This document shows positions 25,111-34,494 of a stretch of 64,000 bases of DNA, piece by piece. Each line of letters opens with the position of its first letter. Within the stretch, counting starts at the first letter, position 1. The notes beneath the pieces are model-generated. The model saw only the letters and a list, made by a program, of their open reading frames with translations, ran no database searches and was not told the DNA's origin. The DNA is from Pseudomonas sp. B21-023 (GTDB lineage: Bacteria; Pseudomonadota; Gammaproteobacteria; Pseudomonadales; Pseudomonadaceae). A program made the position numbers and the translations under genes. The DNA lies in the NCBI RefSeq assembly GCF_024749165.1, contig NZ_CP087190.1, positions 2,391,501 to 2,455,500 on the forward strand. The letters run 5' to 3'.

Positions 25111-25857
25111 ATGGACAAGGTCATCGTCATCACCGGCGCCAGCCGGGGCATCGGCGCCGCTACCGCGTTGCTGGCGGCGCAACAGGGTTACCGCATCTGC
25201 ATCAACTACCACGCCGATGACCAGGCCGCCGAGGCGATGCTGGCGCAGGTCCGCGCGCTGGGCGCGGACGCCATCGCGGTGCGCGCCGACGCCAGCGTCG
25301 AGGATGAAGTGGTACGGCTGTTCCACTTCGTCGACCAGGAGCTCGGGCCGGTCACCGCGCTGGTCAACAACGCCGGGACCATCGGCCAGCAGAGCCGGGT
25401 CGAGGAAATGTCGGAGTTTCGCCTGCTCAAGGTGATGAAGACCAATGTGGTCGGGCCGATGCTGTGCGCCAAGCATGCCTTGCTGCGCATGGCCCGACGG
25501 CATGGCGGGCAGGGCGGGGCGATCGTCAATGTGTCGTCGGTGGCCGCGCGCCTGGGCTCGCCCAACGAATATGTCGACTACGCCGCGTCCAAGGGCGCGC
25601 TGGATACCTTCACTCTCGGCCTGGCCAAGGAGGTGGCGGGCGAGGGGGTACGGGTCAACGGCGTGCGCCCGGGGTACATTCACACCGGCTTCCATGCCCT
25701 GAGTGGCGATCCGGACCGGGTCGGCAAGCTCGAGCCCGGCCTGCCGATGGGGCGTGGCGGCAAGCCTGAGGAAGTGGCCGAGGCAATCATGTGGCTGCTG
25801 TCGGACAAGGCCTCCTATTCGACCGGCAGTTTCATTGACCTGGGCGGCGGGCGCTGA
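25111..25857 (+). CDS. SDR family NAD(P)-dependent oxidoreductase
   Basis: The 248-residue protein is a classical short-chain dehydrogenase: cofactor loop VITGASRGIGAAT at the N-terminus, structural motif LVNNAGTIG (about 86-94), catalytic Ser in VNVSSVAARLG and the YxxxK pair in EYVDYAASKGALD. It ends with SYSTGSFIDLGGGR, as in beta-ketoacyl reductase/glucose-dehydrogenase-like members. It stands alone between the efflux terminator and a convergent kinase gene, so the substrate cannot be inferred. Confidence 0.92.
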   Translation: MDKVIVITGASRGIGAATALLAAQQGYRICINYHADDQAAEAMLAQVRALGADAIAVRADASVEDEVVRLFHFVDQELGPVTALVNNAGTIGQQSRVEEMSEFRLLKVMKTNVVGPMLCAKHALLRMARRHGGQGGAIVNVSSVAARLGSPNEYVDYAASKGALDTFTLGLAKEVAGEGVRVNGVRPGYIHTGFHALSGDPDRVGKLEPGLPMGRGGKPEEVAEAIMWLLSDKASYSTGSFIDLGGGR

Positions 25858-25863
25858 CCGGGG

Positions 25864-27906
25864 TCATCCGGCGCTCAACAAATGGGCCACCGCGTCGGTA
25901 ATGGCCGTCAGTTCGAACGGTTTGCGCAGTACCTGCGTACGTGGGGGCAGTTGCCCATCGGCGAGCGCCGCGCTTTCGTCATAACCGGTGATGAACAGCA
26001 CCGGCAACGTCGGATGCAAGGCACGGCTCGCCTCAGCGACCTGGCGACCATTGAGGCTGCCAGGCAAGCCGATATCGCTGATCAACAATTGTGGAACCAG
26101 CCCCCCTTCGAGCATAGTCAGCGCCGCGGCACCGTCGCCTGCGCCATGCACTTCATGCCCGAGTTCCTCCAGCAGCTCACCGATCACCAGGCGCAGGGCA
26201 GCCTGGTCCTCGACCAGCAGGATGCGTGCCTGCCCGAGGTGCGCAAGCGGTGTGGCCTGCGGCAGCGCCTGCGGTGGCGCAGGCGCCTCATGGTGGTGTG
26301 GCAGGTAGAGTTCGACCCGCGTACCTTCGCCCACGGTCGAGCGGATCCGCAACTGGCCGCCGGACTGGCGTACGAAGCCGAAAGCCATCGATAGCCCCAG
26401 CCCGGTCCCTTGGCCGAGCGGCTTGGTGGTGAAGAACGGGTCGATTGCCCGTTCGATCACCTCCGGCGTCATGCCGCGACCATTGTCCTCGACATTGAGT
26501 TGCAGGTAGTCGCCTGCCGGGAGGTCGAGCGCTGCGGCGCTCGTTTCGTCCAGATGCCGGTTCTCGCAGCTGATCTCGATTCGTCCTCCATTGGGCAAGG
26601 CGTCGCGGGCATTGATGCACAGATTGAGCAGGGCGCTTTCCAGTTGCGGGGGATCGATGAAGGTCGGCCAGAGCTGCGGTGCGCAAGCGACACTGAGATC
26701 AATGGCCGGTCCCACGCTACGGCGGATCAGATCCTCCATGTCGAGGACCAGCGCGCCAACTGCGGTAGCCCGTGGCAACAAGGTCTGGCGTCGCGAGAAC
26801 GCCAGCAGGCGATGCACCAGTGCCGCAGCCCGTCGTGCCGAATCGCTGGCGGTATCGAGCAAGGCAGGGATCTCTTCGTGGCGTGCCTGGCCCAGGCGTT
26901 GGCGCATCAGCTCCTGGGCGCCGAGTATGCCACCGAGCAAGTTGTTGAAGTCATGGGCGATCCCGCCGGTAAGCTGGCCGACGGCTTCCATCTTCTGCGC
27001 CTGACGCAAGGCCTCCTCGGCCTCGAGCAGGCGCTTCTGCTCGTTGGCCTGACGGCTGATGTCGTAGACGAACAGGTAGGCGCCGACAACACCGCCGTCG
27101 GCGTTGCGCAGGGGGTTGAAGCGCAGTTCGAAATGTCGCCGGTAGTTGCCGCGCCCATATTCGATCACTTCGATGAAGCTTTCGCCCGCCAGCGCCCGGT
27201 GCCAGAGCGCCACCGAGCGCTGGTACTCATCGGGGAAACCGTCCAGGCAATCGGCCAGGCGATCACCTGCCTTCAGCGTGCGCCCGAAAAGAAACTGGAA
27301 ATCCTTGACCGCACGGGTATTCACAGCAAGAAAACGTAGCGAGGTGTCCACCACCTGGACGCGCGCCACGCTGTGCTCGACCAGTTCGGCGAACAGGCTG
27401 CGTTCGGCCAGGGCGTCAGCCACGCGTTGTTCGAGATGGTCGTTGAGCTGTTGCAGTGCGGTTTCCGCCCGACGTCGCTCGGTAACGTCCTGGAACAGCA
27501 CCGCCACCTGATTGCGCTCGGCGGGCTCGATACGGAAGGTGGTTACCGCCAGGATCCTGCCGGTGGCCACCAGTTCCTGTTCGAACTGCAATGGTTGGCC
27601 AGTGCGCAATACCTGGCCGTAGCGGGCCACCCAGTCGTCGGCCTCGTCGGGCACCATCTCCCGCAGCTTCTGTCCGACTACATTGGGTATGCCGGCATGG
27701 CGGGCGTAGGCGGCGTTGGCGACGACATGGATGTAGTCGCTGAGCGGCCCATGGGGACCGTCGAAGAACTCGATGACGCAGAAGCCCTCGTCCATGGTGT
27801 CGAACAAGAAGCGATAAAGGCTGTTGTCGATGTCCTTGCGTTGGGCGAGCTGGCTTTCGAGTTCGGCATTGCGCTGGCGCAATGCCTGGATTTCACGTTC
27901 GGGCAT
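25864..27906 (-). CDS. PAS hybrid sensor histidine kinase with C-terminal receiver
   Basis: This 680-residue cytoplasmic protein begins with a short coiled coil and two PAS domains (about 27-145 and 170-285). A HisKA domain with His318 in GGIAHDFNNLLGG, an ATPase domain (INARDALPNGG, VEDNGRGM, GTGLGLSM) and a receiver with Asp611 in ISDIGLPGSLNG follow. The HDFNN form places it in the FixL/NtrB-like group. There is no membrane segment or DNA-binding output, so the receiver probably regulates the kinase or passes phosphate onward. The start at 27906 is preferred over an upstream frame that overlaps the next gene. Confidence 0.9.
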   Translation of the reverse strand: MPEREIQALRQRNAELESQLAQRKDIDNSLYRFLFDTMDEGFCVIEFFDGPHGPLSDYIHVVANAAYARHAGIPNVVGQKLREMVPDEADDWVARYGQVLRTGQPLQFEQELVATGRILAVTTFRIEPAERNQVAVLFQDVTERRRAETALQQLNDHLEQRVADALAERSLFAELVEHSVARVQVVDTSLRFLAVNTRAVKDFQFLFGRTLKAGDRLADCLDGFPDEYQRSVALWHRALAGESFIEVIEYGRGNYRRHFELRFNPLRNADGGVVGAYLFVYDISRQANEQKRLLEAEEALRQAQKMEAVGQLTGGIAHDFNNLLGGILGAQELMRQRLGQARHEEIPALLDTASDSARRAAALVHRLLAFSRRQTLLPRATAVGALVLDMEDLIRRSVGPAIDLSVACAPQLWPTFIDPPQLESALLNLCINARDALPNGGRIEISCENRHLDETSAAALDLPAGDYLQLNVEDNGRGMTPEVIERAIDPFFTTKPLGQGTGLGLSMAFGFVRQSGGQLRIRSTVGEGTRVELYLPHHHEAPAPPQALPQATPLAHLGQARILLVEDQAALRLVIGELLEELGHEVHGAGDGAAALTMLEGGLVPQLLISDIGLPGSLNGRQVAEASRALHPTLPVLFITGYDESAALADGQLPPRTQVLRKPFELTAITDAVAHLLSAG

Positions 27907-27967
27907 GCAGGTGTCCGGAGTCCGGCGTTGGGCGTGAACCAACTGTATCCTGCATGCCCATCGGCGG

Positions 27968-29377
27968 CTAGAACGAACGCACGATCCGCCCGAGGGTCTC
28001 CATGGCCTGCTCCGCGCCATCGCCCCAAGGGCTGCCATAGTTCAGGCGGATGCAGTTGCCGAAGCGCCGGGTCGGCGAGAAGATCGGCCCAGGGGCGATG
28101 CTGATGCCCTGGGCCAACGCCATGTGGAACAGCTTCAGCGCGTCCATCTGTTCGGGCAGTTCCAGCCACAGGAAGTAGCCGCCGGAAGGCTGGCTGACCC
28201 GGGTCTGCGCCGGGAAGTGGCGGGCGATGGCGGCGAGCATGTTGGCCTGCTGGCCCTCCAGCGCGTAGCGCAGCTTGCGCAGGTGGCGATCGTAGCCGCC
28301 GTGCTGCAGGTAATCGGCGATCGCCGCCTGGGCCGGCATCGAGGCGCACAGCGAGGTCATCAGCTTGAGCCGCTCGATCTTCTGCGCGAAGCGCCCAGCG
28401 GCGACCCAGCCAATGCGATAGCCTGGGGCCAGGCTCTTGGCGAACGAGCCGCAATGCATCACCAGCCCTTCGGTGTCGAAGGCCTTGGCCGGCTTCGGCG
28501 CCTGCTGCGAGTAGTACAGCTCGGCGTAGACGTCATCCTCGATCAGCGGCACCTGGTGGCGGCGCAGCAGCTCGACCAGTTCCTGCTTCTTGGCCTCCGG
28601 CATGCTCGCGCCCACCGGGTTCTGGAAGTTGGTCATGCACCACACGGCCTTGACCGGGTGCTTGTCCAGGGTCTGGGCCAGCACGCCGAGGTCCATGCCC
28701 TCGCGCGGGTGCACCGGGATTTCCACCGCCTTGAGCTTGAGGCGCTCGAGCACCTGCAGGCAGGCATAGAAGGCCGGTGCCTCGATGGCCACCAGGTCAC
28801 CGGGCTGGGTCACGGCCTGCAGGCACAGGTTCAAGGCTTCCAGCGCGCCGTTGGTGATCAGCAGCTCTTCCATCGGCAGCATCAGCCCGCCGACCATGTA
28901 GCGCAGGGCGATCTGCCGACGCAGTTGCGGGTTGCCCGGCGACAGGTCGGTGACCACCATGCGTGGGTCCATGGCCCGGCTGGCGCTGGCCAGCGAACGG
29001 GACAGGCGCTGCAGCGGGAACAGGCTCGGGCTGGGGAAGGCCGAGCCGAACGGCACGGTGTGCGGGTCCTTGATCGAGTCGAGGATCGAGAACACCAGGC
29101 CGCTCACATCCACATCGGTGGACTCGCTGGCCGGCGCCTGGGGTTGCGGCTCGCAGAACGGCCGCGGCGCGTGGGCGTTGACGAAGTAGCCAGAGCGCGG
29201 CCGCGCGCGGATCAGGCCGCGGCGCTCCAGCAGGTAGTAGGCCTGGAACACGGTGGACGGGCTGACCCCGTGGGTCTGGCTGGCGTAGCGCACCGAGGGC
29301 ACCCGCTGGCCGGGGCCGAGCACCCCGGAGCGGATCAGTTCGGCAATGTCGTCGGCGAATCGTTCGTAGCGTTTCAT
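27968..29377 (-). CDS. MocR/GntR family aminotransferase-like transcriptional regulator
   Basis: The 469-residue protein fuses an N-terminal GntR winged helix (about 1-70: FADDIAELIRSGVLGPGQRV, then YASQTHGVSPSTVFQAYYLL) to a class-I aminotransferase fold. The fold has the PLP lysine in CGSFAKSLAPGYRIGW and NFQNPVG in the active site. Such regulators control vitamin B6 or amino-acid genes. The ATG at 29377 is chosen; a TTG six codons upstream is possible. It lies 39 bases downstream of ccoG on the same strand, but no functional link is known to me. Confidence 0.92.
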   Translation of the reverse strand: MKRYERFADDIAELIRSGVLGPGQRVPSVRYASQTHGVSPSTVFQAYYLLERRGLIRARPRSGYFVNAHAPRPFCEPQPQAPASESTDVDVSGLVFSILDSIKDPHTVPFGSAFPSPSLFPLQRLSRSLASASRAMDPRMVVTDLSPGNPQLRRQIALRYMVGGLMLPMEELLITNGALEALNLCLQAVTQPGDLVAIEAPAFYACLQVLERLKLKAVEIPVHPREGMDLGVLAQTLDKHPVKAVWCMTNFQNPVGASMPEAKKQELVELLRRHQVPLIEDDVYAELYYSQQAPKPAKAFDTEGLVMHCGSFAKSLAPGYRIGWVAAGRFAQKIERLKLMTSLCASMPAQAAIADYLQHGGYDRHLRKLRYALEGQQANMLAAIARHFPAQTRVSQPSGGYFLWLELPEQMDALKLFHMALAQGISIAPGPIFSPTRRFGNCIRLNYGSPWGDGAEQAMETLGRIVRSF

Positions 29378-29416
29378 TGTGTTTTTGGCAGGCAAGGTGA
29401 GTGTCAGTGTAAGGGG

Positions 29417-30823
29417 TCAGCGATTCATCGGCGCGACGAAACGGCTGTGCGCAGTGCTGCGGATCCCCGGCTGGTCGCTGTCCTGGATCTCGAAGGTCAG
29501 TTCCTGGGAACTGCTGGTCGGGCGATCGGCAAGCATCGCCACCGACACCGGCAGTTCGCTCATCTCGCCGGAGGCCAGGGTGAATTCGGTGCGGCCGTGC
29601 AGCTCGAAGCCGTCGGCGTCAACCAGGCGCAGACGATAGTGCTGGGGTTCCTGGGTCTTGTTGATGATCTTGAGCAGGTAGATGTTCTCGATCTGGCCCA
29701 AGGCGTTCTCGCGGAACAGGCCACGGTCCTTGATCACGTCCATCGATACCATCGGGCGCATCTGCAGGGCGACCACCAGGGCGCCGATCATCACCGTCAG
29801 CGCGGCGGCGTAGCCGAGCAGGCGAGGGCGCAGCCAGTGGGTCTTGCCGCCTTGCAGGTTGTGTTCGGACTTGTAGCCGATCAGGCCGCGCGCATAGCCC
29901 ATCTTGTCCATCACCCCATCGCAGGCGTCGATGCAGGCGGCGCAGCCGATGCAGGCCATTTGCAGGCCTTCGCGGATATCGATGCCGGTGGGGCACACCT
30001 GCACACACAGGGTGCAGTCGATGCAGTCGCCCAGGCCCTGGCTGCGCGCGTCGCTGCCTTTCTTGCGCGGGCCACGGGCTTCACCGCGGCTGGGGTCGTA
30101 GGCCACTGCCAGGGTGTCCTTGTCGAACATCACGCTCTGGAACCGTGCATAGGGGCACATGTGCATGCACACCGCTTCGCGCAGCCAGCCGGCATTGAGA
30201 TAGGTGGCGGCGGTGAAGAACAGCACCCAGAACAAGGCTACCCCACCCAGCTCGAAGGTGAACAGTTCGGCAGCCAGCGGGCGGATCGGCGTGAAGTAGC
30301 CGACGAAGGTCAGCCCGGTGAGCACGCCGATGGCCAGCCACAGGCCATGCTTGAGGCCGCGACGGGCGATCTTCTCCGCGCCCCACGGCGCGGCGGCCAG
30401 CTTGATGCGCTGGTTGCGGTCGCCCTCGGCGATCTTCTCGCACCACATGAACAGCCAGGTCCAGGTGCTTTGCGGGCAGCTGTAGCCGCACCACACGCGC
30501 CCGGCGAACACGGTGATGGCGAACAGGCCGAAGGCGCAGATGATCAGCAGCGCCGACAGCAGGATGAAGTCCTGCGGCCAGAAGGTCGCGCCGAAGATAT
30601 GGAACTTGCTGTCGGCCAGGTCCCAGAGCACGGCCTGGCGGTCGCCCCATTGCAACCAGGCGGTGCCGAAGAACAGCACGAACAGCAACCCGGCGAAGGC
30701 GATCCGTAGGTTGCGGTAGAAGCCGGTGAAACTGCGTGTATGAATGCCACCGGCCACCTGGCTTTTGCTCTTGTGGGTGGTGGGGGCAATCTCGATGACT
30801 CGGAAGGGGATTCTGTCGCTCAT
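29417..30823 (-). CDS. ccoG: Cytochrome c oxidase accessory protein CcoG (FixG/RdxA)
   Basis: The 468-residue inner-membrane protein carries two 4Fe-4S motifs (CIDCTLCVQVCP and CIGCAACIDAC). It also has the upstream CGYSCPQSTW and MHMCPYARFQ cysteine segments, about five membrane helices and a C-terminal immunoglobulin-like domain. CcoG is known to reduce copper for assembly of cbb3 oxidase. The usual partners ccoNOPQ and ccoHIS are absent, so this is an orphan or second copy. The upstream 320 bases show no convincing Anr/FNR box. Confidence 0.95.
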   Translation of the reverse strand: MSDRIPFRVIEIAPTTHKSKSQVAGGIHTRSFTGFYRNLRIAFAGLLFVLFFGTAWLQWGDRQAVLWDLADSKFHIFGATFWPQDFILLSALLIICAFGLFAITVFAGRVWCGYSCPQSTWTWLFMWCEKIAEGDRNQRIKLAAAPWGAEKIARRGLKHGLWLAIGVLTGLTFVGYFTPIRPLAAELFTFELGGVALFWVLFFTAATYLNAGWLREAVCMHMCPYARFQSVMFDKDTLAVAYDPSRGEARGPRKKGSDARSQGLGDCIDCTLCVQVCPTGIDIREGLQMACIGCAACIDACDGVMDKMGYARGLIGYKSEHNLQGGKTHWLRPRLLGYAAALTVMIGALVVALQMRPMVSMDVIKDRGLFRENALGQIENIYLLKIINKTQEPQHYRLRLVDADGFELHGRTEFTLASGEMSELPVSVAMLADRPTSSSQELTFEIQDSDQPGIRSTAHSRFVAPMNR

Positions 30824-31143
30824 GGTTCGTCGCTCATCAGGCCTCGATCAGGCCAGGGCACTATGGCCCTCGATCTGTTTTCAGCACAGGCCCAGGTATT
30901 GAGATAAAAACCATATCAGATGAGAGGTGAGTTTGTTGAGGCCTTGTATTTCGGTGCTTGGCGTACTGGATTGCAGATGCCTGCGGCTATCCACCGCACC
31001 TTTGTTTAGTGGTATTGGCCGCTTTGCGTCCCATCGCCGGGCTGGCTGAAAGAGAATCGCCGGATCGTATCGCGCTTCGACAGGCTCGCGAAAAGCTATG
31101 CCGCCACGAGGTCACCACCCAGAACGCAAGCGCCCCCGCTCCG
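30824..31143. other. Intergenic region without a supported gene
   Basis: This 320-base stretch lies between the start of ccoG and the end of the DUF4239 gene. It holds the ccoG promoter region, including an AT-rich part (30895-30920), and a weak TTGAG/ATCAG pair that does not match an Anr site. An open frame running from 30958 into the DUF4239 gene on the opposite strand looks like a shadow. I see nothing else. Confidence 0.5.
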
Positions 31144-31899
31144 TTAAAGCTGCATTACGGCGAGCGCCCTGCGCAGAGGCTCGTCGGATATCTGGATAGG
31201 GCCGTGAAATGGCACGTCCATGTCCAATACGAGGTACACGGAAGCCGAAATAAGCAATGAAGAAATGATGAACATCGCTATTACCATCGAATTATGGGGC
31301 GCGCGGTATCCAAAACTGGCGAAAATGAGCGTCAACCAAGCAGCAAGCATCCCGATAAGCGGGCCGGGAATTGCCCCCTCTGACTGCTCGACGATCCTCC
31401 AGCGTTGCTCGATGAGCGAATGATATTGCTGACGAATATCCTGCAGCATCGTTTCATGGTAACGGTCCGGCGGCTTAATAACGGCCAAAGATTTTCCTAT
31501 GTCATCCAAGTATTTAGCTGCTTCGCTGTTACGATGTTGCAGCGCCTCGTCCCCCCGGTATGGCGTCGCGATAGCGTGCTCAAGATAGATGATCAGTCGG
31601 TTGCGAGTCTCCTGGGCCGAATCGCCATAGCCCCGCAGTGTCCGATCAAAAATGATCATGCTGGTTGCATACCCATGGAAGTTTGCATCAATGGACTCGA
31701 AGGTATTTTTGGCAGAATTGATCATCAAGCCAAAGACCAGTGATGTCATAACCACAAAAATGTTAGCTACCAGGCGAATTACTGTATTTGTGTCTTCATC
31801 CCTGTGGCGGGATGCCAGCTTTGGGTACCACAGCATCATGAGCAGCGAGGCGGCAACCAAGCACCCAAAAATGGCCAGTGCGATCCAGAGAGCGTTCAT
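31144..31899 (-). CDS. DUF4239 (bestrophin-like) membrane protein
   Basis: The 251-residue protein has an N-terminal membrane helix (about 4-25), a second near 45-62 (NIFVVMTSLVFGLMINSAKN), a charged middle region (about 65-175) and two C-terminal helices (about 180-230). This matches the DUF4239 family, which is distantly bestrophin-like and has no established function. Base composition is lower in GC than its neighbours, hinting at accessory origin. It has no obvious operon partner. Confidence 0.75.
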   Translation of the reverse strand: MNALWIALAIFGCLVAASLLMMLWYPKLASRHRDEDTNTVIRLVANIFVVMTSLVFGLMINSAKNTFESIDANFHGYATSMIIFDRTLRGYGDSAQETRNRLIIYLEHAIATPYRGDEALQHRNSEAAKYLDDIGKSLAVIKPPDRYHETMLQDIRQQYHSLIEQRWRIVEQSEGAIPGPLIGMLAAWLTLIFASFGYRAPHNSMVIAMFIISSLLISASVYLVLDMDVPFHGPIQISDEPLRRALAVMQL

Positions 31900-32080
31900 G
31901 CATCAGGGACCTGATCAATCTGAGTCAAGCCTTAAAAGATAGACCGTGACCGACCGCTATGATTGGAAAGCTGCTGGCCGTGGATGGCCGCTTCCGACCC
32001 AGGCAGCCATTCTGCATCGGCAGTAATCGGCCAGCAGGCCCACCAGGGTGCTGGGCCACGCTGAACGGTTGAGCCGGGAA

Positions 32081-32485
32081 CTATTGCGTTGCGGCACGCC
32101 CAAGTACAGGAAGGTGAGGAATGGTCTGTCCGAGGGCAATGGCACTGGCTTCAAGCTTCACACGCTCTGCTTCCAGAAAAACATACGTGGCTTGCAAGGT
32201 GGTGATTTTCGTCTGAATTTCGGCCATCTTGCTGGCGACCAAGGCCGCGCCTTGCGCGCAATTGATCGTATTACCCCGCCTGGCAGCAAGAATGTCGCCA
32301 ATCTCGGCGAGTGAAAAGCCCACGCCCTGGGCACTCTGAATGAAGGCCAGATCAACAACGGTCTGATCGCTGTAGCTGCGATAGTTGTTGGCCTGTCGAT
32401 GGGCCACGATAAGCCCGAGTTGTTCGTAATAGCGCAATGCATGGCGGCCAATGCCACTGCGGCGCTCCAACTCTCCAATGTTCAC
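32081..32485 (-). CDS. MerR family transcriptional regulator
   Basis: The 134-residue protein has the MerR winged helix (NIGELERRSGIGRHALRYYE, then the QANNYRSYSDQ wing) and a dimerising coiled coil (about 80-120). It has one cysteine only (INCAQGAAL), so it is not a typical metal or SoxR-type sensor. It is divergent from an SDR gene over 73 bases containing a textbook MerR operator, so it probably twists and activates that promoter. The inducer is unknown. Confidence 0.92.
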   Translation of the reverse strand: MNIGELERRSGIGRHALRYYEQLGLIVAHRQANNYRSYSDQTVVDLAFIQSAQGVGFSLAEIGDILAARRGNTINCAQGAALVASKMAEIQTKITTLQATYVFLEAERVKLEASAIALGQTIPHLPVLGRAATQ

Positions 32486-32496
32486 AGTAAAAATTC

Positions 32497-32528
32497 CTTG
32501 ACTGTAGAGCAGGCTCTACACCTTAGCC
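32497..32528 (+). promoter_or_regulatory. MerR-type promoter with dyad in an over-long spacer
   Basis: TTGACT (32497-32502) and TTAGCC/TAGCCT (32522-32528) are 19-20 bases apart, longer than the optimal 17. The spacer contains the perfect dyad GTAGAGC-AG-GCTCTAC (32503-32518). This geometry is the hallmark of MerR-regulated promoters. It points toward the SDR gene at 32559. Confidence 0.85.
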
Positions 32529-32558
32529 TGGGCCCATCATCCAAACAAGGATTCAGGC

Positions 32559-33623
32559 ATGAGCGTGGAATGTTTCGTCACAGGCGGCAGTGGGTTTGTA
32601 GGTCAACATTTACTGGCCCATCTTACCGCGACAGGGCACAAGACCTGGGTGCTTATGCGCACCCCTGCAAACATCGAGCGCCTCAGGGAGCAGGTAGGCC
32701 GACTGGGCGGTAACCCTGCCTGTATCCATGCCGTTGAGGGCGATATCAGCAGAGAGGGGCTTGGGCTCAGCGAGGCAGACGAGCAGCGCGTGTCTTCGGC
32801 CTCTGTGGTCTTCCACCTCGCGGCGCAATTTTCCTGGGGGCTGACAATGGAGCGCGCCCGCGAAGTCAATGTGCAAGGGGCGCTGAGAGTCGCCAGGCTT
32901 GCGGCGAGCCAGCGCATCCGCTTGCTGATGGTGGGTGGCTTCATGCTGCAAAACCTTAGCCACCTTGCCAGTATCGGGGTTGACAATGAGTGCCCTGAAA
33001 ACACGAACTGGCCCGCGGTCTACGGCCGTGCAGGTGGCTACGAAGGCAGCAAGCTCGAGTCCCATTTTGCGGTCATCCGTTACATGCAGGAAGCGGGCGC
33101 GGATTACACAATCGTTCATCCTGCTACGGTGTGTGGCCACAGCGAGAGTGGGCACATTCTGGAAGGACAACCTTTGGCCGAACTCATTCGAAACCTGGCA
33201 CAAGGCCGGTTCAAAGCTGTTCCCGGTTCCACCAGGCACTGGTTGCCATTAGTCAGCGTCGATTACCTGGTGACAATGATGACTTGCGCGGCGTTCGACC
33301 CCTCGATGGCCAACCAGCAGGTCCTGGCACTCTATGAGCACACACCGAACTTGCAGGGGCTGCTAGGGCAGATAGCGAGAACGCTGAAGATCAAGGCACC
33401 CCGCCGCCATGTAGCGATAGGGTTGCTGAGATGGCTTTTGACAATTCCCGGACTGGCGGCCCGATTCGCGATCAGCGCCGAGTCATTGAATTTTATTCAG
33501 ACGCAACGCTTTGATATGAGCCATAGCAGGCAATTGGAACTGAAGTATCGGTTGACACATCCCGACATGGCGCGAGCTTTGGAAAAGACAGTGCGCTACG
33601 TCAAAGATTACTTGCCCCATTGA
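32559..33623 (+). CDS. NAD(P)-dependent epimerase/dehydratase-like (extended SDR)
   Basis: The 354-residue protein has the extended-SDR cofactor loop CFVTGGSGFVGQHLLAHL at its N-terminus, VFHLAAQFSWG in the middle and a Y-x(3)-K pair in YGRAGGYEGSKLES with substituted spacing. It resembles NAD-dependent epimerase/dehydratase or aldehyde/ketone reductase-like members rather than a sugar epimerase of known role. It sits directly behind a MerR-type promoter, suggesting it is induced by a reactive compound. The substrate is unknown. Confidence 0.85.
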   Translation: MSVECFVTGGSGFVGQHLLAHLTATGHKTWVLMRTPANIERLREQVGRLGGNPACIHAVEGDISREGLGLSEADEQRVSSASVVFHLAAQFSWGLTMERAREVNVQGALRVARLAASQRIRLLMVGGFMLQNLSHLASIGVDNECPENTNWPAVYGRAGGYEGSKLESHFAVIRYMQEAGADYTIVHPATVCGHSESGHILEGQPLAELIRNLAQGRFKAVPGSTRHWLPLVSVDYLVTMMTCAAFDPSMANQQVLALYEHTPNLQGLLGQIARTLKIKAPRRHVAIGLLRWLLTIPGLAARFAISAESLNFIQTQRFDMSHSRQLELKYRLTHPDMARALEKTVRYVKDYLPH

Positions 33624-33871
33624 AGCAACCACCTCAGACAAGGTGTGGCATGTATAAGATGGGAGGCTGGACCGTTGGACTTTGACGAGAAAATGTTCAG
33701 GCGCGCTTCGTGACGCTCCATGATCTGAATGCCCTGTTCAGTCATACCCCAGCAGCTTTCGCTAATCTTTGCGGCCGCTGAAAGCACGAGTGCGCTTGCA
33801 GTTGACCGAACCAGCCATTGCCGTACAATCGCGCCCCCAAAAATCAGCAGGCATGGCGAGAGGGAACTTCA

Positions 33872-34414
33872 ATGCAACGGGTGATGATCGTTGGCCAGCC
33901 TGGGTCTGGGAAAAGTACCTTGGCGCGCAAGCTTGGCGAGCAGACAGGCTTGCCGGTCGTGCATATCGACACGATTCACTGGCAGCCAGGGTGGGTTGAG
34001 CGAAGCCCTGACGAGAAGACGCGTCTTTGCCGTGAGGTCGAGGCCCGTGAGCGCTGGATCTTCGAAGGCGGGCATTCGACCACCTGGAGCAACCGCCTGG
34101 CCCGCGCAGATATGTTGATATGGATCGATCGGTCGGCGGCGCTTCGCTTCTGGCGCGTGTTCTGCAGAACGACGCTCAACCGCGGTCGTTCACGGCCTGA
34201 CTTGCCGGACGACTGCCCGGAACTGCTGGCCAACCTGCCGGAGTTCTTCAGGTTCATGTGGCGGACGAAAAACTCGGCCAGGGAGAAGATGAAGCAACTC
34301 GTGACAAGGGCACCGTCGGGTTGTCGCGTGGTCTGCCTGCGGTCCAATCGAGATACCGAAGTTTTTCTCGCGAGCCTGGGAACATTGCCTGATCAGGTGG
34401 CGCGAGGTCATTAG
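33872..34414 (+). CDS. P-loop kinase-like protein (adenylate-kinase/FlaR-like)
   Basis: The 180-residue protein has a Walker A loop at its N-terminus (VMIVGQPGSGKSTLARKLGE), then VVHIDTIHWQPGW and WIFEGGHSTTW. It matches small nucleotide-kinase-like proteins often annotated as topology modulation protein. The start at 33872 follows GAGAGGGA and places the P-loop at the usual position; an upstream frame adds 18 unrelated residues. The phosphate acceptor is unknown. The 248 bases before it show no gene. Confidence 0.82.
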   Translation: MQRVMIVGQPGSGKSTLARKLGEQTGLPVVHIDTIHWQPGWVERSPDEKTRLCREVEARERWIFEGGHSTTWSNRLARADMLIWIDRSAALRFWRVFCRTTLNRGRSRPDLPDDCPELLANLPEFFRFMWRTKNSAREKMKQLVTRAPSGCRVVCLRSNRDTEVFLASLGTLPDQVARGH

Positions 34415-34494
34415 AGGCCCGTTCTCGTTTGCTTGGCGGCAGATGCCTTTGAGGCGTATTACAACGTTTTAACCTGCCCAAGGATGGCCCATGC

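Noticed and set aside
28124..30709. A very long open frame on the plus strand (about 860 codons)
   Set aside because: It lies wholly opposite the MocR and ccoG genes, which have full families and motifs; its product is low-complexity His/Gln/Ala/Gly-rich, as expected of an antisense shadow in GC-rich DNA.
30880..30925. Possible Anr/FNR box upstream of ccoG
   Set aside because: The TTGAG...ATCAG pair has the wrong spacing and sequence compared with TTGAT-N4-ATCAA.
30958..31260. A 100-codon plus-strand frame before the DUF4239 gene
   Set aside because: It overlaps the end of DUF4239 on the other strand and shows no protein-like pattern or ribosome site.
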